Assembly (NCBI RefSeq): GCF_001278945.1
Contig: NZ_LGRV01000003.1
Span: 310,001 to 374,000 of the forward strand
Direction: 5' to 3'
DNA: 64,000 bases
Source: Lysinibacillus contaminans
GTDB taxonomy: Bacteria > Bacillota > Bacilli > Bacillales_A > Planococcaceae
Each line of letters opens with the position of its first letter. The stretch's first letter is position 1. The notes under the pieces are model-generated. The model was given only the letters and a program-made list of their open reading frames with translations. It searched no databases and had not been told where the DNA came from. Both the position numbers and the translations under genes were made by a program. Of this stretch, positions 17,759 through 27,064 are shown in pieces.

Positions 17759-17797
17759 AAAAGAGGTATCCTTTCATTAGGATGCCTCTTTTTTTGT
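17759..17797 (+). terminator. terminator of csp copy 2
   Basis: Same stem as after copy 1 (AAGAGGTATCCT / AGGATGCCTCTT), followed by TTTTT. The following 17798-18107 contains a weak relic of the intergenic repeat and no credible gene. Confidence 0.85.
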
Positions 17798-18107
17798 TGT
17801 TCATCCCTACAATTGGGGTTAAATTCCGTTCTGGCTTGGCGCTTTCCTGGAGGAGTCAAAACGACGTTGATCAGAAAGCGTGTGCTACTGTCACTACGTC
17901 AATGCTACATTTCCGCGCAGATAAATTGTCACACACTGTGACGTTTTTAGTTTTCGTTCTTTTATTATTTTCCTCCAAAAGAGGGAGTCGCCCGGCCTCC
18001 ACTCCAATCAACAAGCAATCTGAAGTCTGTACGATCTTTAATTAAATGTCATTATCGACTTTTAATGATGAACCTAAATAAAGATAAAAATTAAAATTTC
18101 ACAAATT

Positions 18108-18755
18108 TTATGATTTGACCTTTAATCCTAACAGTGAAGCAAATCCAACAGCTTGTTCTGAGGATACTTCACAACCTTTTAAGCTTTCCAAAGTAACACT
18201 AAGTCTTTCAAATCTACATGAGCTAATATCAATTCCCTTTAGTGATGTTTGAGAAAAATCAACATCATTAATATCACTTTGAGAAAATATTACCTTATTA
18301 AGTGTGCATTCATAATAGTTTGCACCTTGTAGAGATGAATTATCGAATATTACATGTTTTAAACGAGTCTCTGAAAAGTCACATAAATTTGCAATGCAAT
18401 TTTCAAATGAAACGTTTCCTAGATTAGCTCCTGATAAATCTAATCCTAATAATTTGCAGTTTTCAAATTTGACTCTGTGTATAATGCCTTCACTAAAGCT
18501 GGAATTAGATAAATCACAGTTTTCAAAAATCACATCAGTTAAATCAATTTTTCTAAATGAAACATCTATGAATCTTACATTTTTAAAGATAACTTTAGAT
18601 AAAACTAGTCTTTCAACAACCTCTTGATCAATTACTGTGTTAGTGATAATGCAATTTGATAAATATGGTTCTTCTTCATAAAAAACATCTTGAAAATTTG
18701 CTTTCTCTAAATCTGAGGGTAATTTTGGTAATTCAATTTTGAAACCTTTTGCCAC
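18108..18755 (-). CDS. pentapeptide-repeat protein
   Basis: 215 residues with a run of five-residue A(D/N)LxX-like repeats from about residue 45 to 185. The central hydrophobic position is mostly Leu, Ile or Phe (for example LTDVIFENCDLSNSSF, LSGANLGNVSF, NDVDFSQTSLKGIDI). Such runs fold into a right-handed four-sided beta helix. Some members mimic DNA and protect gyrase (Qnr, MfpA); many others have no known role. It starts GTG with GAAAGGTG upstream. It is cytoplasmic with no signal peptide and monocistronic. A gyrase-protecting role cannot be claimed from the sequence. Confidence 0.85.
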   Translation of the reverse strand: MAKGFKIELPKLPSDLEKANFQDVFYEEEPYLSNCIITNTVIDQEVVERLVLSKVIFKNVRFIDVSFRKIDLTDVIFENCDLSNSSFSEGIIHRVKFENCKLLGLDLSGANLGNVSFENCIANLCDFSETRLKHVIFDNSSLQGANYYECTLNKVIFSQSDINDVDFSQTSLKGIDISSCRFERLSVTLESLKGCEVSSEQAVGFASLLGLKVKS

Positions 18756-19001
18756 AATAGCACACCTTTCAACTGCAGTTATTTACTATTTATATATAAG
18801 TATAATTAAAAAGACCTAAATTTATAAGACTATATTTTTTAGTAAAAGTGTGTGCAAAATAATTGTTTGAATAGATAATAGTTTTTGTATTTTTTATTAT
18901 TAATTTCTTAATTTTGGGAAGTAATGCTGTACAATATGAGAAAATGAATAAATAGTATATCCACAAATTATAGAGAACACTCAAAAGATGGAGGGGTTAT
19001 T

Positions 19002-19184
19002 ATGTCTGAGAAAGAAAGAGAAAGATTAAAAGCTAAAGAACAACGAAAAAACCCTGGTGGCGCTTTAAACAGTGCGTGGGCTCAAGCCTATACAGGAGCA
19101 CCTAGCGGTGGCTGTTTAGTCAATATTGGTTCTATTGTAATAATTGTAGCAATTATACTGTTGGTAAGAGCGTGTTCAAACTAA
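19002..19184 (+). CDS. small single-pass membrane protein
   Basis: 60 residues: a charged N-terminus (SEKERERLKAKEQRKNPGG), a Gly/Ala/Ser-rich middle, and one C-terminal membrane helix (IGSIVIIVAIILLV). The strong site GGAGGGG precedes the ATG by 7 bp, supporting a real gene. The layout recalls short Bacillus membrane proteins of the DUF6366 kind, but I am not sure of that assignment. The function is unknown. Confidence 0.65.
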   Translation: MSEKERERLKAKEQRKNPGGALNSAWAQAYTGAPSGGCLVNIGSIVIIVAIILLVRACSN

Positions 19185-19675
19185 TCATATTGATGTAAAG
19201 CAACAGGTTAGTGTTAAGAAAAGTTTATTCAGATTTATATTTACTTTTTAGTGTAGCCTACCTAAGTTTTAAGAGATGAAACAAGCATAGGGTCTTGAAA
19301 ACGGATGTGATTATTCATGCAGGTGGATCAATGGGTATTCTAGCAACAAAGCAAGAGGCAGCCTCTGTATTTTTAAACGGTGCGAAGCACATCTGTGTAT
19401 TAGCTAAAAGAATTAATCAATTGAGGAGACTCCAAAAGTTAGAGAAAGCAGTTAATAGGCAGGTATGAATTCAGCATTGGATTCATACCTGCCTATTTTT
19501 AGTCCTTTGGTTCGTATTTGACAATATAACCACCACGTTAATTTATCTAACAATAACAAGTGAGCTGCTAGACAATAGAGAACTTTGGATTTTGGATATA
19601 TTATTAATATTTGAACTTAATAACACATCTGCTTTTCTTATATTGTTATTTCAATTTAAGCTACAGTTAGTTTTT
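19185..19675. other. intergenic region with possible gene debris
   Basis: A plus-strand frame at about 19290-19468 reads VIIHAGGSMGILATKQEAASV and goes on for about 55 residues before a stop. It has no clear ribosome site and no recognised family, so it may be a relic. A strong terminator closes it. From 19500 to the end of the EamA gene nothing else is seen. Confidence 0.35.
19455..19502 (+). terminator. strong intrinsic terminator
   Basis: A 16-bp perfect stem (ATAGGCAGGTATGAAT / ATTCATACCTGCCTAT) is followed by TTTTA. Confidence 0.75.
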
Positions 19676-20569
19676 CTATGATATATCTCCTTTTTTTGAT
19701 ACAGGAGCATTTTTGCCTATTAGAACAGAAAAGACAACAATCACTGCGATGACTAGAGTGAACCATGTGATGGATTCATCTAGAAATACAGTTGCAAATA
19801 GAATCATCAAAAATGGTTGTAAGTATTGAATCTGACTAACTCTGGCTATTCCACCCATAGCCATTCCACTATACCAAGCAACATATGCTAGAAATTGACT
19901 AACTACTGCGAGATAAATAAAGCTAACCCAAGCTTGTAAAGGGGCCTGGAGCATTTCAGTTGTAAGATGTAGTCCAACTGGAATAATGAAAAATGGAGCG
20001 CCAATCATAATTGCCCAGGCAATCACTTGCCAACTACCTAATTCTTTCGCTAACACCCCACCTTCTGCGTAACTAAGTCCAAGTATAATCACTGCTACCA
20101 GTAAAGCTAAATCGGCAAATTGTAATTGACCGAATCCAAGATGAAGTGCATACATAATAACAGCTAAAGAGCCGATTACACTTGAAATCCAGAATTTAAG
20201 AGATGGTCTTTCACCTGCTCTAAATATAGCAAAGCCGGCTGTTGCTAATGGTAACAGGGCTAATTCTACAGCTCCATGAGAAACTGGCAAGGATTCCATT
20301 GCCCAAGAAGTAAGGAGCGGAAATCCTAAAACAGCACCAACAGCCACAATAAGTAGACTTTTGAATTGGCGAGGGGAAGGGAGTTTTTCTTTTTTTACAA
20401 CCAATACCACAGCTACTAAAATAGCAGCAACAACTGTTCTTCCTAAACCTACGACCGTAGTTCCAAAATACTCTACAGCAATACTTGTAGAAGGGAGCGT
20501 TAAGCTAAAACAAATAACGCCTATTAGCCCTAAGAATAACCCGAATTTTTCTCTCTTTTCCATCTGCAT
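19676..20569 (-). CDS. EamA/DMT-family transporter
   Basis: 297 residues with ten hydrophobic helices arranged as two EamA repeats, the drug/metabolite exporter fold. The ATG at 20569 is chosen over the GTG at 20578 because AGGAGG overlaps the latter but sits 8 bp before the former. It is divergent from a MocR-type regulator, a common arrangement in which the regulator controls the exporter. Substrates of such exporters include amino acids and other metabolites; this one is unknown. Confidence 0.88.
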   Translation of the reverse strand: MQMEKREKFGLFLGLIGVICFSLTLPSTSIAVEYFGTTVVGLGRTVVAAILVAVVLVVKKEKLPSPRQFKSLLIVAVGAVLGFPLLTSWAMESLPVSHGAVELALLPLATAGFAIFRAGERPSLKFWISSVIGSLAVIMYALHLGFGQLQFADLALLVAVIILGLSYAEGGVLAKELGSWQVIAWAIMIGAPFFIIPVGLHLTTEMLQAPLQAWVSFIYLAVVSQFLAYVAWYSGMAMGGIARVSQIQYLQPFLMILFATVFLDESITWFTLVIAVIVVFSVLIGKNAPVSKKGDIS

Positions 20570-20590
20570 ATGGTCCACCTCCTATTTTTT

Positions 20591-20699
20591 ATCTGTACCA
20601 GTTTTTAAGCTTAAAAAAGCATTTCTGATATAATTAAATATTAATAGGTATACACATTATAAATAAACAGTTATTTTATCCATCTGTCATGGTACAGAT
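20591..20699. promoter_or_regulatory. inverted repeat in the divergent EamA/MocR promoter region
   Basis: ATCTGTACCA (20591-20600) and its exact complement TGGTACAGAT (20690-20699) sit near the two divergent starts, each just upstream of a ribosome binding site. The symmetry suggests operator half-sites for the MocR-type regulator, controlling both genes by looping. The region also contains the TATAAT-like promoter elements. Confidence 0.5.
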
Positions 20700-20715
20700 A
20701 AAGGAGAATTGATAT

Positions 20716-22101
20716 ATGAGTTCAAAATACATTCAAATTATGGGGGAAATTAAAGGGCAGTTAGCAAATGGCACACTCCATGCAGGTAGTAAACTTCCTT
20801 CTGTTCGTCAATTATCTGAGCATTTTTCATGCAGTAAAAATACGGTGATTCGAGCGTATACAGAATTAGAAAAGGAGCATGTAATTTATGCTGTTTCTAA
20901 AAGTGGTTACTATGTTGTCAATGAATTTCAGCATATTAAGCAGGGAAATGAAATTATTGATTTCTTTTCTGCTGGTCCCGATATAAATATGATGCCTTAT
21001 GTTGATTTTCAGCACTGTATGAATCAAGCAATTGAACAATATAAAGAAGAACTGTTCACCTACTCAGATCAACAGGGACTTTATTCTTTACGAGTACAGC
21101 TAGTGAAATATTTGCAAAGTTTACAGGTCTTCACTCGGCCAGAGAGACTAGTCGTTGTATCTGGCTCACAGCAAGCCCTTAATTTATTCGTTTCTATGCC
21201 TTTTCCTAATGGCAAAAACAATATTTTAATCGAACAACCTAGTTATTTTGGAATGATTGAGTCCATTAATCTGCATCAAGTTACTACTTTTGGAATCGAG
21301 TTATCTATGGAAGGAATTGACCTTGACCGTTTGGAATATATTTTCCGCAATAATGATATAAAATTTTTCTATGTTATACCGAGATTTCATAATCCACTTG
21401 GACATAGTTATACAATTAGCGAAAAGAAAAAAATCGTGGAATTAGCTGAAAAATACGATGTTTATATCGTGGAAGATGATTTTTTAGGAGACCTTGATCC
21501 AAATGTGAAGTCAGACCCTATGTTTTCATATGCCCCTTCAGGAAGAGTAATTTATATAAAAAGCTTTTCGAAAGTCTTCCTTCCAGGGCTAAGAATTGCG
21601 ACAGTCGTGCTTCCTAAACGAATGGTTGACAATTTTTTACGTTATAAATTTAGTTCGGATTTTAATAGTTCCGCTTTGTCTCAAGGGGCATTAGAAATCT
21701 ATTTGAAAAGTGGCATGTTTACTAGTCATCTCAAAAAAATTAAAGAGCTATATCGTACTAAAATGCAAATTCTTCAAGAAGCATGTAAATTATACCTTCC
21801 AGCTAATACTCATTTTTCTAAACCGACATCAGGATTCTTTTTATCCATCTATTTGCCCAAGAATGTGACAGCAAAACAGGTAGTTCATATGCTAAATGAG
21901 CAGCATATATATGTTGATGATGCCTCTAGAATGTTTTTACCAGAATATAAAAAAGAAAATCTTCTTCGCTTAAGTATCTCTCAAGTAAACGAAAGTCAAA
22001 TTAAACTAGGTGTAGAGCGGTTGGCTCACTGTATTACTTTAATTGACAGTAGAAAAAATCATTTTACTTCAAAGAACTTTTCACACTTTCAGAATGGTTA
22101 A
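20716..22101 (+). CDS. MocR/PdxR-type regulator (GntR HTH fused to aminotransferase)
   Basis: 461 residues. An N-terminal GntR winged helix (about 1-70; SKLPSVRQLSEHFSCSKNTVIRAYTELEKE) is joined to a class I aminotransferase-like domain (about 95-440). The PLP-binding Lys lies in YIKSFSKVFLPGLRIA, and EDDFLGDLD supplies the Asp that contacts the pyridine ring. Such proteins sense PLP adducts or amino compounds and usually control a divergent gene. Here that gene is an EamA exporter, and a shared inverted repeat lies between them. Likely role: local regulator of the exporter. Confidence 0.9.
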   Translation: MSSKYIQIMGEIKGQLANGTLHAGSKLPSVRQLSEHFSCSKNTVIRAYTELEKEHVIYAVSKSGYYVVNEFQHIKQGNEIIDFFSAGPDINMMPYVDFQHCMNQAIEQYKEELFTYSDQQGLYSLRVQLVKYLQSLQVFTRPERLVVVSGSQQALNLFVSMPFPNGKNNILIEQPSYFGMIESINLHQVTTFGIELSMEGIDLDRLEYIFRNNDIKFFYVIPRFHNPLGHSYTISEKKKIVELAEKYDVYIVEDDFLGDLDPNVKSDPMFSYAPSGRVIYIKSFSKVFLPGLRIATVVLPKRMVDNFLRYKFSSDFNSSALSQGALEIYLKSGMFTSHLKKIKELYRTKMQILQEACKLYLPANTHFSKPTSGFFLSIYLPKNVTAKQVVHMLNEQHIYVDDASRMFLPEYKKENLLRLSISQVNESQIKLGVERLAHCITLIDSRKNHFTSKNFSHFQNG

Positions 22102-22262
22102 TTGTATAGAGGGAGAGTATCGAGATTATGCTGATTTCCAACTCTATGAAATATATATGTTGAAATTCTTCTACTCAACGTTGCAGTTTAGTTTAAGAGT
22201 GAACCATATTAGGAGAGATGTTTTTGTATGAAAAATAACAATCAAGTTAAAGAGAGCAAAAA

Positions 22263-22301
22263 AACTAGCCCATGCTTATACCAGGGGCTAGTTCATTTTT
22301 T
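22263..22301. terminator. bidirectional terminator between MocR gene and hmp
   Basis: AACTAGCCC pairs with GGGCTAGTT; A-rich on the left and T-rich on the right. Confidence 0.7.
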
Positions 22302-23508
22302 ACTTTGTATTTAATTGTAGTGCAGGGCCGAAGAATTCATAATGAATTTGGCTGTCTGCAATATTGCATTCATGTAAAGCGTTAATTGCTGCTTCCATAA
22401 ATGGTGTTGGTCCGCAAATATATACTTGTGTATCTCTTGTTAAGATTGGACGTAACACGTTAGCATCGATGTACTCATTTTTGTCAGAGTATAACACTTT
22501 ATGATGTGGATTACTGTCTTTTTTGAATGCACTAAATAGCTTTCTTAAACCAGTTGGGCCGTTTAATGAGTTCATTTTATTTTGGATTGCTTCGTGGAAA
22601 GCAAGAACATTTTCATTACGTGCACATTGAATGAATGTAACGTTTTCTTTGTTTTGTATAGATTGTAACATCGTATTTAACGGTGTTACACCAATCCCAC
22701 CACTAATGAATAGTACTGGTGCTTCTGTAGGTTCATATGTGAATACACCTGCTGGAGCACTAACATCAATTGTTGTACCAATGGCAGCCTCGTGTAGGAA
22801 GTTTGAGACTTTCCCTTTTGGATTATGCTCGCTTTCACGTTTAACAGAAATACGGAATTCCTCTGAATTACTTGGTTGTGATAAAGTATATTGACGGTTT
22901 AACAGATACTCTTCGCCAGGAGCTTTTACTCGAATAGATATATATTGACCTGGTTTATACGCTGGTACTTTTGAGCCGTCTACTGGTGTTAAGTAGAATG
23001 ATGTAACATCATCACTTTCTTTTACAGTACGAGCAATTTCGAACTGTTTAAATGCACGCCAACCGCCATTTTGTTCTGCTGCTTTATATAAATCTTCTTC
23101 AACTGAAATGAAGATGTCTGCAATAACGCCATATGCTTTGCCCCATGCATCGATGATTTCGTCTGTTGCGGCATCACCTAATACTTCTTTAATTGCTGCA
23201 AGTAGGTATTGACCTACAATTGGGTAATGCTCTGGTAAAATTCCAAGACTTACGTGTTTATGTGCAATTTGTACCACTACAGGGACGATTGGTTCTAAGT
23301 TGTCGATATGCTGAGCGGCAGCATAAACAGTATTTGCTAAGGCGCCTTGTTGACGACCTTTTGTTTGATTTGTTTGGTTGAAAATGTTGAATAAGGATGG
23401 ATTATCCTTGAATAGGTTGCTATAAAAAGTTTTTGTAATGGCAACTCCATGAACTTCTAAAACTGGTACTGTGGATTTAATGACGTTAATTGTGTGTTGA
23501 TCTAACAT
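22300..23508 (-). CDS. hmp: flavohemoglobin (nitric oxide dioxygenase)
   Basis: 402 residues. An N-terminal globin domain (1-140; [15 protein letters not shown], proximal His in AHKHVSLGI) is followed by an FAD-binding domain (RQYTLSQPS) and an NAD-binding domain ([20 protein letters not shown]). The enzyme converts nitric oxide plus oxygen to nitrate using NADH. The frame is open to 23598, but ATG 23508 with AAAGGA upstream is the conserved start. A possible NsrR site lies 90 bp upstream, and a decayed nsrR gene lies beyond it in divergent orientation. Length and all key motifs are normal. Confidence 0.95.
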   Translation of the reverse strand: MLDQHTINVIKSTVPVLEVHGVAITKTFYSNLFKDNPSLFNIFNQTNQTKGRQQGALANTVYAAAQHIDNLEPIVPVVVQIAHKHVSLGILPEHYPIVGQYLLAAIKEVLGDAATDEIIDAWGKAYGVIADIFISVEEDLYKAAEQNGGWRAFKQFEIARTVKESDDVTSFYLTPVDGSKVPAYKPGQYISIRVKAPGEEYLLNRQYTLSQPSNSEEFRISVKRESEHNPKGKVSNFLHEAAIGTTIDVSAPAGVFTYEPTEAPVLFISGGIGVTPLNTMLQSIQNKENVTFIQCARNENVLAFHEAIQNKMNSLNGPTGLRKLFSAFKKDSNPHHKVLYSDKNEYIDANVLRPILTRDTQVYICGPTPFMEAAINALHECNIADSQIHYEFFGPALQLNTK

Positions 23509-23596
23509 GTTGAACACGTCCTTTCGTGATAAATATAAGCCTATATACAATTTAAAGCAATATATAAAATACATATTTAACAAAACAGACACAAAC

Positions 23597-23613
23597 ATGC
23601 ATCTAAAATACTT
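23597..23613 (-). promoter_or_regulatory. candidate NsrR-type operator upstream of hmp
   Basis: ATGCATCTAAAATACTT resembles the imperfect palindrome recognised by NsrR (ATGYATTTAAAATRCAT type). Its position about 90 bp before hmp fits a promoter operator. The agreement is partial. Confidence 0.4.
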
Positions 23614-23683
23614 CTTTTATTTGAAATAAGTTTACAACCCTTATAATATTATTTTTATATAATTAAAAGAGGGTATGAAGAAT

Positions 23684-24125
23684 GATGTGTGTTTAACTTC
23701 ATGTACAGGTTATACGTTATGTGTATTGACATTCTTAGGCGTACAAAAAAGGGGAAGTTAATATCAATTAAAGAAATTGTTGGTATCTATATTATTTTTT
23801 AAAAATATTTGTTGAAGGTGGCCCACGAGCTAGGTCGTTTAGGTATAGTCTAAATAGTACGTGACCGAGGTGGTGGTATACGTTTGTCAATGCGTCAAGA
23901 AGAGATTGATATTTGGAATGTTGTACGTAAATTGGAAGATAATTTTTATCTAATAGAATGTTTTGATACAGCAAATAATATATGTGAAATTTCACCAGAT
24001 AACTAGTTGAAACATGTTTTGTACTAAGTGTTACAAGCGTATCTTCATGTACTAGACCACATACATTAGCCGATTTTTTACATTCGGAAAAAGGATTATT
24101 AGTGCAATTAAAAAACAAATGAGAG
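23684..24125 (+). pseudogene. nsrR: decayed nsrR (Rrf2-family NO-sensing repressor)
   Basis: Fragments in order match NsrR: TGYTLCVLTFLGV, SIKEIVGIY, KVAHELGRLGIV, DRGGGIRLSMRQEEIDI, VVRKLEDNFYLIECFD, NNICEISP, VLQAYLHVLD. The frame is broken by at least four stops (for example GTC TAA, AAC TAG, TAC TAA) and by frameshifts near 23750 and 24065. Two of the three iron-sulfur Cys codons survive (ECFD, NNICEIS); the third is lost. In relatives this regulator represses hmp, which here is intact and lies divergently next to it. Confidence 0.85.
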
Positions 24126-24227
24126 AAGTTGTACAGGAGTTAAAGGATAACTGACAGCTTAATAACTGGAATCAGATTATTGAGGATACGGTAGAAAACT
24201 ATTGATTTGTTGAGTGTTTGTTAATTA

Positions 24228-24420
24228 TGCTAGAAACCAGATTGTAGGAGCAACCAGTGCAACTGGTAATCAAACAGCAACAACTGCTGGTAATGTAGCT
24301 GCAGTGACAGTAAGATTTTCGTACCCTAGTCCAGTCTAAACCCTTCACCAGTTCCTGAAACGAATACAACTGAAGTACCAGAAAAGCCTGAAGAACAACA
24401 ACGCGCGCTCAATTCTCTGC
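24228..24420 (+). pseudogene. fragment of a repeat-rich surface or secreted protein
   Basis: One frame reads IVGATSATGNQTATTAGNVA; after a frame change it continues PSPVPETNTTEVPEKPEEQQ. The Thr/Ala-rich stretch followed by a Pro/Glu linker is typical of exported or wall-attached proteins. No start, signal peptide or complete domain remains. The assignment is tentative. Confidence 0.35.
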
Positions 24421-24480
24421 TTTCTTATACAGAGCACTTAATCTGTAGCATTAAAATTTATGCTTACATTTACAATTTAA

Positions 24481-24515
24481 AACCCACTTTTCTTTAGGTA
24501 GAAAAGTGGGTTCAC
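24481..24515. terminator. intrinsic terminator
   Basis: A 13-bp perfect stem (AACCCACTTTTCT / AGAAAAGTGGGTT) lies downstream of the lipoprotein gene's 3' end. Confidence 0.55.
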
Positions 24516-24552
24516 TTTGTTGAAAAAGCATCCTTAGAGATGCTTTTTTGTT

Positions 24553-25197
24553 CTAGTTCGTTAAATCATAATCAATTTCATATAATCCTAAATCGATATC
24601 AGGGAGAAGGAAAGTAATCTTATAGTTAGAGTCAGTATATGTATGAGTGTCCTTTTCCTCATCTAAAACTTTATCGAATTCTTCATCAAATTTATCTAAA
24701 TTCAATCCTAGTGAATCAACAATGGACATAGCTGACAACATCCCTTCTTCCCACTCATCTGCCTCTTCGCTTATCTCATTTATTGGAAGTCCTTCTACAG
24801 AAAGAGTATAGCCAGTAATTTTTTTATCCTCATTATATTTAGCTACTATTTTATAATGGCCTTCATATTCTTTAAAATCAGTATCCAAGAGAATTTGTTT
24901 AAAAATATTATCCTCTTTATTTAGTTCACTAGTTATTGGTTCTGCAATTTTCGCTATTATAGTTGGATCTTCTAAATCCTCTTTATAAAAATCAACTCTG
25001 ACATTATATTTTTTAACAAATTTATCTACCATCTCTTTTGATTCAGGAGCAACCTCTTCATACTTTACTGGAACGATTTTCTCTTCTTCTTTTACAACAA
25101 CTTCCTTTTCCACATCTTTCTCTATATTCTTCTCAGTTTCCTTCTCAGAACACCCAATTAGCATTATAGCTAGAATTAATAATAAAACTTTCCGCAT
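24553..25197 (-). CDS. hypothetical lipoprotein, Lys/Glu-rich
   Basis: 214 residues starting MRKVLLLILAIMLIGCSEK, a lipoprotein signal peptide with the acylated Cys at residue 16. A strongly charged stretch of Glu, Lys and Val follows (to about residue 45), then a mixed alpha/beta domain without recognised motifs. It should be anchored on the outer face of the membrane. GGAGGGAAAAAG precedes the start. It is monocistronic; the neighbours give no functional hint. Confidence 0.75.
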   Translation of the reverse strand: MRKVLLLILAIMLIGCSEKETEKNIEKDVEKEVVVKEEEKIVPVKYEEVAPESKEMVDKFVKKYNVRVDFYKEDLEDPTIIAKIAEPITSELNKEDNIFKQILLDTDFKEYEGHYKIVAKYNEDKKITGYTLSVEGLPINEISEEADEWEEGMLSAMSIVDSLGLNLDKFDEEFDKVLDEEKDTHTYTDSNYKITFLLPDIDLGLYEIDYDLTN

Positions 25198-25605
25198 TAC
25201 TTTTTCCCTCCAAATGAAAATTATTTAAAATGTACGTTTATTAATGTAGCAAAAAAATATAGTACAAAAAATCCCATACACTCCGATTACAATTTTAGCA
25301 AATTATGGTTATTAATCCATAGTCATTTTTCATCATTTTTTGTCACATTAGGTAAATTAAGGGTTATAAAATACCTGAAACTGTATACAATTTGTTAGCG
25401 TACGACCAACGGGAGATCACCGTTTTTCTATTAAAATGCTATTGTCCGCTTATAAATGTAACAGATCCTTTCGTAAATATTTTGATTGAGCCGCTGGGTT
25501 GTGCATCAGGATTACTATTCAACTTATAGAAAATAACAGTGAAAGTTACAGTTATACTAAAAATCCCACATCTTATATGAAGTGTGGGATTCGGTCATTT
25601 TTTAA
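25198..25605. other. intergenic region with a terminator
   Basis: About 400 bp with no ORF. A hairpin AATCCCACA / TGTGGGATT (25562-25591) closes the minus-strand NdpA-like gene, followed on that strand by TTTTTAG. Nothing else is recognised. Confidence 0.6.
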
Positions 25606-26619
25606 TTATGCTTCTTCTTGGAAATAAATTTTATAAAACTTTCGATTTGTTGCTTCATCATAGCCGACTTCAATCAATTCATCCACTTGTTCGATGTCAC
25701 GTACGTTAACCTGAATTTCAATATTGGAATCAAGTTTGATTTTCCGCTTATAACTTTTTTCTACCTTTGCAATCGCGCTATCGGAAATAACGGTTTCGTA
25801 GGGTTTTACTTTATTTACGATAATATCTTTTTGCGCTGGCTCTGTCTTTTCAAATACTGTTTCAATATAATCATTCACTTGGAATTCTTCTTCATTTCTA
25901 AAATAATCGAGCGTTTTGTTTAACAAACCTAATTTCTCAGTATTTGTAAAACTCTCTTCTTTTAATATATATTTTTTACATTCTGTTAACGCTAAATTCG
26001 TTTTATGATAATGTTCATCCGCAACCTTAACCTTTAAAAAGCGTTCTTGCCAGTAGACAACATCTTCTTTTCTTTTCGTTTTCATAAAGACAGCAGGTGC
26101 TTCGTCTGCTCCCATATCCACGATGACAGCCATATTGTTGATTTTCTTCACATTAATACCGTCGATGCCATTCACAATCACTTTGTTCTGCTCGTTTTTC
26201 ACATCTAAAAACATTTCTTTTTCATCAATTTTGACAATGGCAATTACCTTTTTCATCTCTGTAGACATTAAACAATTTTCGAATAAGCCAATGAACAATT
26301 CACCGCTTTTAATATTAGGGTGCCCAGATGCACTATGTAAGTGTGTGGCGATATGCTTTGATTGTTCAAGGAAACTATTCTCGTTATCAAAAATAGACTT
26401 CACATACGTATACATTTCATTTAATCCAATATCGGTTTCATGAAAAAATTCGTATTGTTGCTCAAAGTCGAGTTTGTTAAATGCTAATTGTGTAAAGGCT
26501 GCTTCTAGCATGATCTCTGGACGCGTGAATGCCTCTTCTCCCAAAACAAGCGTATCGCTTACATAATGTACGACATACTGTGCTAATTTACTATCACTTA
26601 CTTCTAACATGGTCTTCAC
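25606..26619 (-). CDS. nucleoid-associated protein, NdpA/YejK-like
   Basis: 337 residues similar in layout to the NdpA (YejK) family. The N-terminal helical part leads to the conserved stretch SGHPNIKSGELFIGLFENC, a central beta region with VVYWQERFLKVK, and a charged C-terminal part. Known members bind the nucleoid; the precise function is unclear. A GGTGAAG site lies a few bases before the ATG. It is monocistronic. It could also be a distant relative found in mobile or defence contexts, but no such genes are next to it. Confidence 0.7.
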   Translation of the reverse strand: MKTMLEVSDSKLAQYVVHYVSDTLVLGEEAFTRPEIMLEAAFTQLAFNKLDFEQQYEFFHETDIGLNEMYTYVKSIFDNENSFLEQSKHIATHLHSASGHPNIKSGELFIGLFENCLMSTEMKKVIAIVKIDEKEMFLDVKNEQNKVIVNGIDGINVKKINNMAVIVDMGADEAPAVFMKTKRKEDVVYWQERFLKVKVADEHYHKTNLALTECKKYILKEESFTNTEKLGLLNKTLDYFRNEEEFQVNDYIETVFEKTEPAQKDIIVNKVKPYETVISDSAIAKVEKSYKRKIKLDSNIEIQVNVRDIEQVDELIEVGYDEATNRKFYKIYFQEEA

Positions 26620-26737
26620 CTTCTAATCATTAGTTGTAGATAGTTTAACATAACATACTCGGCACAATATTTTCATGTGTTTTACATATAGTAATGATTA
26701 TTTTTAAGTGTTAATAATAAAATAGAGGATAAATATT

Positions 26738-26961
26738 ATGGTTAATTACCAAAAGGTGTATTACTTATATTTTGAGGGAACATCAATCTGTATATAAATG
26801 AAAAAGATGCTTTAGAAAAAGAGTGGAGATTGTTTGAATGCACTTTAAAACGGCTATATAAAAAGGATTCTATACATGGAGTCCACTCAGCTTCTTTTGA
26901 AAAATTAGAGCAGCTAAAAAATTGTAAAGACGAATGTAAATCAGCAAACGTTCTTTGTTGA
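26738..26961 (+). pseudogene. small hypothetical gene with a frameshift
   Basis: ATG 26738 follows AGAGGA and encodes MVNYQKVYYLYFEGTS before a stop. The other frame continues YINEKDALEKEWRLFECTL, then KDSIHGVHSASFEKLEQLK, and ends with a Cys-containing tail at TGA 26959-26961. A single-base shift near 26790 would restore one protein of about 74 residues. The family is unknown. Confidence 0.4.
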
Positions 26962-27064
26962 TCTTTCCTCAAGCTACTTTTTTTCATCAACATGTATCGA
27001 GGTCATTTTTGTTTTAGGCTGTTTTCTCGAAGATTGTTGCTTTCTTATTTATGATTTTCAATGG

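Larger units (their letters stand above)
16535..17797 (+). repeat. tandem duplication of a csp transcription unit (period about 686 bp)
   Basis: The promoter, leader, cold-shock gene and terminator at about 16535-17112 recur at about 17195-17797. The coding parts are nearly identical in DNA and encode the same protein. The leaders share the promoter and hairpin with scattered substitutions. The ancestral upstream text (CGTGATG.CT.CCAACAAGTAAAAG) also recurs, at about 16540 and 17197. Confidence 0.88.

Noticed and set aside
17782..18045. 87-residue plus-strand frame after csp copy 2
   Set aside because: It begins inside the csp terminator and crosses degenerate intergenic repeat DNA. There is no ribosome site or recognisable domain.
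19290..19468. Frame VIIHAGGSMGILATKQEAASV as a possible gene
   Set aside because: No ribosome site, no recognised family, and only about 55 residues; kept as possible debris within the intergenic entry.
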